Assembly (NCBI RefSeq): GCF_003058225.1
Contig: NZ_QBUG01000002.1
Span: 620,001-684,000 of the forward strand
Length of the DNA: 64,000 nucleotides
Reading direction: 5' to 3'
Source: Promicromonospora sp. AC04
GTDB taxonomy: Bacteria; Actinomycetota; Actinomycetes; Actinomycetales; Cellulomonadaceae
The translations under genes were made by a program, and so were the position numbers. Shown piece by piece: positions 58,668 to 64,000 of this stretch (its first letter is position 1; each line of letters begins with the position of its first letter). The notes below the pieces were generated by a model. The model saw only the letters and a program-made list of their open reading frames with translations, was not told the DNA's origin and ran no database searches.

Positions 58668-60223
58668 GACTGGTTCTCCTGCGTCATGAGTGCCATGAGT
58701 CCTTCCTGGGTGGCGGAGGCTACGTCGACCTCGCCAGTGATGCGGCCGAAGGCCAGCGTGTAGATGCGGTCACAGATGCCGAGGAGCTCGGGGAGCTCCG
58801 AGGAGATGACCAGCACGGCCTTCCCGTCGGCCACTAGCTTGTTGATGATGGTGTAGATCTCGTACTTCGCTCCGACGTCGATGCCGCGGGTCGGCTCGTC
58901 GAGGATGAGCACCTCGGGCTTGGTGTTCAGCCACTTCGACAGCACGACCTTCTGCTGGTTGCCGCCGGACAGCTTGTTGACCTCCACCAGCACGCTGGGA
59001 GTGCGGATGTTCATCGACTCGCGGTACTCGCCCGCGACCTTGAGCTCCTCGTGCTCGTTGACCCAGCCGTTCTTGGCCAGCCGGTCGAGGCTGGCCGCGG
59101 AGATGTTGCGGCGGATGTCCTCGATGAGGTTGAGGCCGTACTGCTTGCGGTCCTCGGAGACGTACGCGATGCCGGACCGGATCGCGTCCGGCACCGTCTT
59201 CGGGTCGATCTCCTTGCCGTGCACGTACGCCTTGCCGGAGATGTCGCGGCCGTAGGAGCGCCCGAACAGGGACATCGCGAGCTCAGTGCGCCCGGCGCCC
59301 ATGAGGCCGGCGATGCCGACCACCTCGCCCGCGCGCACGTTCAGGTTCGCCCTGTCGACGATGACCCGCCCCTGTTGGGTCGGGTGGTACACCGTCCAGT
59401 CCTCGACGCGGAGCACCTCTTCGCCCGGGTGCGACTCCCGCTCGGGGTAACGGTGCTCCAGGTCGCGGCCGACCATGCCGCGGATGATCCGGTCCTGCAG
59501 GTTCCCTTCCGGGGCCCCGGGTCCGTTCATCTCGATCGTCTCGATGGACCGGCCGTCACGGATGATCGTGGTGCGGTCGGCGATCTCGGCGATCTCGGCC
59601 AGCTTGTGGGAGATCATGATCGAGGTGATCCCCTGCCCCTGGAACTGCCGGAGCAGGTCGAGCAGGTGCTCGGAGTCGTTGTCGTTGAGGGCCGCGGTCG
59701 GCTCGTCGAGGATGAGCAGGCGCACGTCCTTCGAGATCGCCTTGGCGATCTCGATGAGCTGCTGCTTGCCGACGCCGAGCACGGAGACCGGTACGGTCGG
59801 GTCTTCCTTCAGGCCGACCCGCTCCAGAAGCTGAGCCGCCTCCTGGTTGGTGCGGTTCCAGTCGATCGCCCCGCCGGCGCGGCGACGCTCGTTGCCGAGA
59901 AAGATGTTCTCGGCGATCGACAGGTACGGGACCAGAGCGAGCTCCTGGTGGATGATCACCACGCCCCGCGCTTCGGAGTCGTTGATGGAACCGAACTCGG
60001 CGTTCTCGCCGTCGAGCACGATGTCGCCCTCGTAGGTGCCGTGCGGGTACACACCCGAGAGCACCTTCATGAGAGTTGACTTACCTGCCCCGTTCTCGCC
60101 GCAGATCGCATGGATCTCGCCGCGGGTGACGGAGAGGTTGACGTCCTGGAGCGCCTTGACCCCAGGGAAGGTCTTGGTGATGCCGCGCATCTCGAGGATG
60201 TTCGTCGGCGCCGTTTCGGCCAT
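58664..60223 (-). CDS. mmsA: Multiple monosaccharide ABC transporter ATP-binding protein
   Basis: A tandem-domain sugar ATPase, 519 aa. Domain 1 has Walker [17 protein letters not shown], signature [12 protein letters not shown] and Walker [12 protein letters not shown]. Domain 2 has a degenerate Walker A ([10 protein letters not shown]), signature [14 protein letters not shown] and [15 protein letters not shown]. It belongs to the GguA/MmsA group. It lies 159 bp after the binding-protein gene, with a partial terminator in between. Confidence 0.95.
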   Translation of the reverse strand: MAETAPTNILEMRGITKTFPGVKALQDVNLSVTRGEIHAICGENGAGKSTLMKVLSGVYPHGTYEGDIVLDGENAEFGSINDSEARGVVIIHQELALVPYLSIAENIFLGNERRRAGGAIDWNRTNQEAAQLLERVGLKEDPTVPVSVLGVGKQQLIEIAKAISKDVRLLILDEPTAALNDNDSEHLLDLLRQFQGQGITSIMISHKLAEIAEIADRTTIIRDGRSIETIEMNGPGAPEGNLQDRIIRGMVGRDLEHRYPERESHPGEEVLRVEDWTVYHPTQQGRVIVDRANLNVRAGEVVGIAGLMGAGRTELAMSLFGRSYGRDISGKAYVHGKEIDPKTVPDAIRSGIAYVSEDRKQYGLNLIEDIRRNISAASLDRLAKNGWVNEHEELKVAGEYRESMNIRTPSVLVEVNKLSGGNQQKVVLSKWLNTKPEVLILDEPTRGIDVGAKYEIYTIINKLVADGKAVLVISSELPELLGICDRIYTLAFGRITGEVDVASATQEGLMALMTQENQS

Positions 60224-60306
60224 GCCAGTCCTTGTCGCGTATCGGTCGCGGACGGAGGTTCGCGCTTGCTTGAATGATGCCCGACGCCTGAACGTAGGTC
60301 CCGGGC

Positions 60307-60344
60307 GGGCGCCCCACCGCGGCCAGCGGCCTGGTGAGGCGCCC
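60307..60344 (-). terminator. Hairpin between the binding-protein gene and the ATPase gene
   Basis: GGGCGCCCCACC pairs with GGTGAGGCGCCC at 11 of 12 positions around a 14-nt loop. It lacks a T-tract, so it probably lets some transcripts through and lowers mmsAB expression relative to the binding protein. Confidence 0.65.
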
Positions 60345-60382
60345 GAACGGGCTTGGCGTCGGACCGGACGTTCCGGGGAGGA

Positions 60383-61540
60383 TCAGCCCTCGTCCTGGCC
60401 GGAAGCGACCTCTTCCTCGGTCCAGTAGCCGCTCTCCACGAGCTCCGCGTTGATGTTGTCCTTGTAGACGATCACGGAGTCGAGGAGGTACGACGGGACG
60501 ACGATCTCGCCGTTGTCGTACGACTTGGTGTCGTTCGCCTCAGGCTCCTCGCCGTCCAGGTACGCCTGGGTGGCGATGACGGCCTGGTCGGCCAGCAGGC
60601 GCGTGTCCTTGAAGATCGTGGCGTACTGCACGCCATCGGCGATCATCTTGACCGACGCGATCTCGGCGTCCTGGCCGCTGACGACCGGCAGCGGCTTGTC
60701 GCCCTCGCCGTAGCCGGCGTTCTGGAGCGCGGTGATGATGCCGCGCGACAGGCCGTCGTACGGGGACAGCACGCCGTCCAGGACCTCACCCTCGTTGTAC
60801 GTCTCGGTGAGCAGGTCCTCCATGCGCTTCTGAGCCGTCTCCTGCTGCCAGCGCAGTGTCGCGGCCTGCTCGATGTCCGTCTGTCCGGACGGGACCACGA
60901 TCGTCTTGTCGTCGATGTACGGCTGGAGCACCTCCATCGCGCCGTCCCAGAAGAAGTGCGCGTTGTTGTCGTCCAGCGAGCCGGCGAACAGCTCGACGTT
61001 GAACGGGCCCTCCGGCGCGTCCGCGACGGCCTCGCCGGCCTCGTCGACCAGCCCAAGGCCCGAGAGGACCGAGGTGGCCTGCTGCTGCCCGACCTTGAAG
61101 TTGTCGAACGACACGTAGAAGTCGATCGTGTCCGAGTCCCGGATCAGGCGGTCGTACGAGATCACCGGGATGTCGGCCGCCTGGGCGGCGTCGAGCTGGG
61201 TGCCCAGCGCCGTGCCGTCGATGGCCGCGATGATCAGGGCGTCCGCGCCGCCGGTGATCATGTTGTCGATCTGCTGCTGCTGGGTCGGGATGTCGTCGCC
61301 CGCGAACTGCAGGTCGACGTCGTACCCGGCCTCCTGGAGACCCTTCTCGACGGCGTCGCCGTCGGCGATCCATCGCTCCGAGGTCTGCGTGGGCATCGCG
61401 ACGCCCACCATCGGGGTCTCGCCCTCCTCGTCGCCCCCGCCACCGCCGGCACCGCTTCCGCCGCACGCGGCGAGCGAAACGGCCATCGCACCCGTCGCCA
61501 GCGCAGCCAGACCGCGCTTGGCCCACAGCATCCTTGCCAT
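60383..61540 (-). CDS. chvE: Multiple monosaccharide ABC transporter substrate-binding lipoprotein
   Basis: A 385-aa sugar-binding protein of the periplasmic binding protein 4 (ChvE) family. The signal ends in the lipobox LAACGGSG, followed by a Gly-rich linker. Family segments are GVAMPTQTSERWIADGD, DALIIAAIDGTALGTQL, ISYDRLIRDSDTIDFYVSFDN, LSPYDGLSRGIITALQNAG and VVSGQDAEIASVKMIADG. ATG 61540 has GAGGAG upstream. A LacI-type operator lies about 60 bp before it. First gene of the chvE-mmsA-mmsB operon. Confidence 0.95.
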   Translation of the reverse strand: MARMLWAKRGLAALATGAMAVSLAACGGSGAGGGGGDEEGETPMVGVAMPTQTSERWIADGDAVEKGLQEAGYDVDLQFAGDDIPTQQQQIDNMITGGADALIIAAIDGTALGTQLDAAQAADIPVISYDRLIRDSDTIDFYVSFDNFKVGQQQATSVLSGLGLVDEAGEAVADAPEGPFNVELFAGSLDDNNAHFFWDGAMEVLQPYIDDKTIVVPSGQTDIEQAATLRWQQETAQKRMEDLLTETYNEGEVLDGVLSPYDGLSRGIITALQNAGYGEGDKPLPVVSGQDAEIASVKMIADGVQYATIFKDTRLLADQAVIATQAYLDGEEPEANDTKSYDNGEIVVPSYLLDSVIVYKDNINAELVESGYWTEEEVASGQDEG

Positions 61541-61598
61541 GACTTCTCCTCTTCGAGTTTGCCCGGGCAACGTCTCTGCAACCCGGCCGACTTCAAAA

Positions 61599-61628
61599 TG
61601 TGAACGCAACAGATTGTGAACGCTCACA
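61599..61628. promoter_or_regulatory. LacI/GalR-type operator upstream of chvE
   Basis: TGTGAACGCTCACA (61615-61628) is a near-perfect palindrome with the central CG of LacI-family sites. The half-site TGTGAACGC is repeated 16 bp away at 61599. It sits 59-88 bp upstream of the chvE start. The regulator gene is not in the window. Confidence 0.65.
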
Positions 61629-61790
61629 CGTCTGTTGGTCAAAACCGGGTCGGCTGAACTTCGCCACAGCCGATCGGTGACGGAGACACCGTAGCGGTGG
61701 TCGAGGGGTAGTAAGGAGATCTTCCTGGATGGTTACGGCATCGATACAGTCAACTCTTGAATCCAGCGAACGTGGTCCGGGGAGCTCGCC

Positions 61791-62693
61791 TCACCGGACG
61801 CTCCCGAGCGACAGCCCGCCCTGCCAGTACTTCTGCAGGGAGAGGAATGCTGCGACCAGCGGAACCACCGAGATGAACGACCCGGTGACGATGAGGTTCC
61901 AGACCTGCTCACCCCCTGCGCCGGCGTTCGAGAGGGCCTCCCAGTTGGAGAGCCCGACCGTCACCGGCAGCAGGTCCGAGTCCCGGAGGACCGCAAGAGG
62001 CAGGAAGAAGTTGTTCCAGGTGGCGACCGTTGTGAGCAGCAGCACAGTGACGATGGCCGGGCGCAGGAGCGGCAGCACCACCTGGACGAAGAGCCGGATC
62101 TCACCCGCGCCGTCGACCCGCCCGGCGTCGAGGATCTCCTCCGGCACGGCGTCCTGCGCGTAGACCCGCACCAGGTAGACGCCGACCGGGCTGAGCAGCG
62201 ACGGCAGGATCACCGCCCACATCGTGTTGAGCAGACCCATCCCGCTCAGCAGCACGAAGGTGGGGATCACGAGCGCCGTCATCGGCACCATCACCGAGCC
62301 GAGGAGGAGCGCGAAGAACGCGCTCCGGCCCCGGAACCGGTACTTGGCAAGGCCGTAGCCGGCCAGCACCGACAGCACCGTCGCGCCCACGCCGCCCGCT
62401 ATCGCGTACACGAACGAGTTGCGGAACCAGACCCAGTAGATGCCGCCCTGGTGGCTGAACAGCCCCGCGATGTTGTCGAACAGGGAGAAGTCGGAGCCGA
62501 ACCAGAGCGCTGCCCCGGCGAACAGGCCCGCGTTCGTCTTGGTGGACGCCACCACGAGCCACCACAGCGGCACGACGAAGTAGAGCGCGAGGAGCACGAG
62601 CACCACGTGCGAACCGATGCGGCGGCCCTGGCCCACCGGGGCACTGGTGTCCCGGTCCGCGCGGGTTCCGGAAAGAAGGGTCGAGGTCGCCAT
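61791..62693 (-). CDS. Carbohydrate ABC transporter permease (MalG-type)
   Basis: A 300-aa permease with six helices. The EAA-loop is QDAVPEEILDAGRVDGAGEIRLFVQVVLPLLRPAI. The pattern VVPLWWLVVASTKT at the start is typical of the MalG/GanQ subfamily. It shares one base with the upstream permease stop. It is the last gene of a binding protein-permease-permease operon; no ATPase gene is attached, as is usual when a shared MsiK-type ATPase energises several systems. Confidence 0.93.
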   Translation of the reverse strand: MATSTLLSGTRADRDTSAPVGQGRRIGSHVVLVLLALYFVVPLWWLVVASTKTNAGLFAGAALWFGSDFSLFDNIAGLFSHQGGIYWVWFRNSFVYAIAGGVGATVLSVLAGYGLAKYRFRGRSAFFALLLGSVMVPMTALVIPTFVLLSGMGLLNTMWAVILPSLLSPVGVYLVRVYAQDAVPEEILDAGRVDGAGEIRLFVQVVLPLLRPAIVTVLLLTTVATWNNFFLPLAVLRDSDLLPVTVGLSNWEALSNAGAGGEQVWNLIVTGSFISVVPLVAAFLSLQKYWQGGLSLGSVR

Positions 62694-63628
62694 CACTTCA
62701 GCCCGCTCTGCTTGCGCGTCAGGAACAGGAACACGTACGAGCCCACGAACACGAGGAAGCCGAGCGCGAACGCCAGCGTCGAGGCGTAGTTGAACTGGCT
62801 GTAGTTGAACGCCGTCGCGAACGCGTACATGTTCGGGGTGTAGTCGGTCGGGATGGCGCCCATCGCGGAGGACCGCAGCACCTGCGGCTCCGTGAAGAAC
62901 TGCAGGGTGCCGATGAGCGCGAAGACCACGATCATCACCATCGACGACGAGATCATCGGCACCTTGATCCGCAGCGCGATCTGCCGGCCGTCGGCGCCGT
63001 CGAGCACGGCGGCCTCGTAGATCGAGGGGTCGATCGAGCGGAGCGCGGCGTAGATGATGATCATGTAGTAGCCCACCCACTGCCAGGTCACGATGTTGAC
63101 CAGCGACCCGAAGACGTTGGCGGAGCTGAGGAAGTTCGGCGCCGTCAGGCCCACCAAGCCGAACAGGTCCCCGGCCGGACCGAACCGGGGGCTGTACAGG
63201 AAGCCCCACATCAGGGCGCCGATCACGGCCGGGATCGCGTACGGCACGAAGATCAGCAGGCGCGTGGCCTTGCTGAGCCGCGTCGCGAGCGTGTCGAGCA
63301 GGAGCGCCGCCACGAGCGCGACCACGATCTGCACCGGCACCATGACCAGCACGAACCGGAGCACCCGCCACAGCCCCTCCAGGAACACCGGGTCCGTGAA
63401 CGCCTTGACGTAGTTGTCGGCGCCCACGAACACGCTGCGCCCGGCCGTGGCGATGCCCTTGTTGTGCAGGCTCATCCACAGCGCGTAGCCGAGCGGAAGC
63501 ACCAGGAACACGGCGAACACCGCGGCGAACGGCGCCACGTACACGTATCCCCAGCGCTGCCGCCGGCTGGCGATCTTGCTGGTGGGCCGGCTCTTGCTCG
63601 GCGCGACGACGCTCTTGCTCTCGCTCAT
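62693..63628 (-). CDS. Carbohydrate ABC transporter permease (MalF-type)
   Basis: A 311-aa permease with six helices. The N-terminus is a soluble ~25-residue basic stretch, followed by YVYVAPFAAVFAVFLVLPLGYALWMSL. The EAA loop is SIDPSIYEAAVLDGADGRQIALRIKVPMI. It pairs with the MalG-type permease and overlaps the binding-protein gene by 4 bp (ATGA). Confidence 0.93.
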   Translation of the reverse strand: MSESKSVVAPSKSRPTSKIASRRQRWGYVYVAPFAAVFAVFLVLPLGYALWMSLHNKGIATAGRSVFVGADNYVKAFTDPVFLEGLWRVLRFVLVMVPVQIVVALVAALLLDTLATRLSKATRLLIFVPYAIPAVIGALMWGFLYSPRFGPAGDLFGLVGLTAPNFLSSANVFGSLVNIVTWQWVGYYMIIIYAALRSIDPSIYEAAVLDGADGRQIALRIKVPMISSSMVMIVVFALIGTLQFFTEPQVLRSSAMGAIPTDYTPNMYAFATAFNYSQFNYASTLAFALGFLVFVGSYVFLFLTRKQSGLK

Positions 63629-64000
63629 TCCGTGACCGTGAAGCCCTGCTCGGTGGCGTACTGCACCAGGCCGTCCTGGACGGTGCTCAGCGCGGTGCCT
63701 GCGTCGGTGTCGTTCTCGACCATGTCGAACAGCGCCTGCGTCTGCTGGTCGTACGCGTAGACCTGGAACGGGCTGAACGAGAAGCCCTCGTACCCCTTCG
63801 CAGCGTCGAGGAACACGTCCTCGTTGATCTTCTGCCCGCCGAAGAACGGCGCCTCGAGGCCCGTGAACCAGTCCGACTCGAGCATCGGCTTCCACTGCGG
63901 CCACAGCGCCGCGTCCTCGACGCCGAGCTTCCACGCCTCGTCGGTGTTGAACAGCTCCTTGGCGACGGTCGCGGCGGCCTCCGGCTGCTCGGACTGCGTG
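63625..64000 (-). CDS. Extracellular carbohydrate-binding protein (C-terminal part; start beyond right edge)
   Basis: The last ~124 residues of a family 1 solute-binding protein. Visible segments include AATVAKELFNTDEAWKL, ALWPQWKPMLESDWFTGLE and FSFSPFQVYAYDQQTQALFD. The protein ends DGLVQYATEQGFTVTE. It overlaps the MalF-type permease start by 4 bp. The signal peptide and most of the protein lie outside the window, so the sugar cannot be guessed. Confidence 0.88.
   Translation of the reverse strand, partial: TQSEQPEAAATVAKELFNTDEAWKLGVEDAALWPQWKPMLESDWFTGLEAPFFGGQKINEDVFLDAAKGYEGFSFSPFQVYAYDQQTQALFDMVENDTDAGTALSTVQDGLVQYATEQGFTVTE

Overview
The window is one strand-complete piece of a very GC-rich chromosome (roughly 70% G+C by eye, GTG and TTG starts common). 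The menaquinone pathway, the 14-subunit complex I operon, Rex, the tiny ribosomal protein bS22, DUF3048, DUF4229 and DUF6114/DUF6230 proteins together point to an actinobacterium, most likely of the order Micrococcales (Promicromonosporaceae or Cellulomonadaceae-like). The genus cannot be fixed from sequence reading alone. There are no rRNA or tRNA genes, insertion sequences, CRISPR arrays or phage genes that I can see, and no gene-free stretch above 300 bp.

Layout. 1-15951 (minus) is a geranylgeranyl-reductase-family gene followed by nuoA-M, nearly all start/stop-overlapping; nuoM runs off the left edge. A Rex-type operator lies just upstream of this operon at 16024-16041. 16248-34378 holds a scattered menaquinone set: menG, menF, menD, menC, menB, menE and menA. 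Between them sit an orphan AAA ATPase, a TetR/DUF6230/DUF6114 locus, a GNAT acetyltransferase, an HtrA protease, a trimeric left-handed beta-helix protein lacking the usual zinc histidines, and a winged-helix/nucleotidyltransferase fusion with a strong AT-rich operator. 35242-40115 (minus) is a fully coupled System II cytochrome c biogenesis operon (phosphatase-resA-ccdA-resB-ccsB). 40263-48652 holds aqpZ, a MarR/YceI pair, an XRE-cupin regulator with an NCS1 transporter and an Asp/Glu/hydantoin racemase, then Pr6Pr-glutaredoxin-rex, a HAD phosphatase and bS22. 48883-55892 holds KtrAB potassium uptake, AcuC, a beta-propeller phytase and a TetR-ABC exporter operon. 55974-57325 is a lower-GC two-gene cassette (secreted papain-like protease plus membrane-anchored exported protein). 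57486-64000 carries two sugar ABC uptake systems (chvE-mmsA-mmsB, and a MalFG-type system cut by the right edge).

How it works together. Complex I, the menaquinone enzymes and cytochrome c maturation form the core of an aerobic menaquinone-dependent respiratory chain. Rex (NADH-sensing, encoded at 45900) very probably controls the ggr-nuo operon through the operator at 16024.

Genome-style features. About seventeen genes have a TANNNT-like -10 box exactly 6-7 nt before the start codon and no Shine-Dalgarno, so they are probably leaderless; this was used to choose starts. Almost every convergent or operon-end junction holds a long, often perfect inverted repeat. Two of these (16159 and 45816) are 66-nt relatives of each other, which suggests a dispersed palindrome family rather than ordinary terminators. 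Several enzymes carry in-frame short tandem repeats (MenE, MenD, the racemase).
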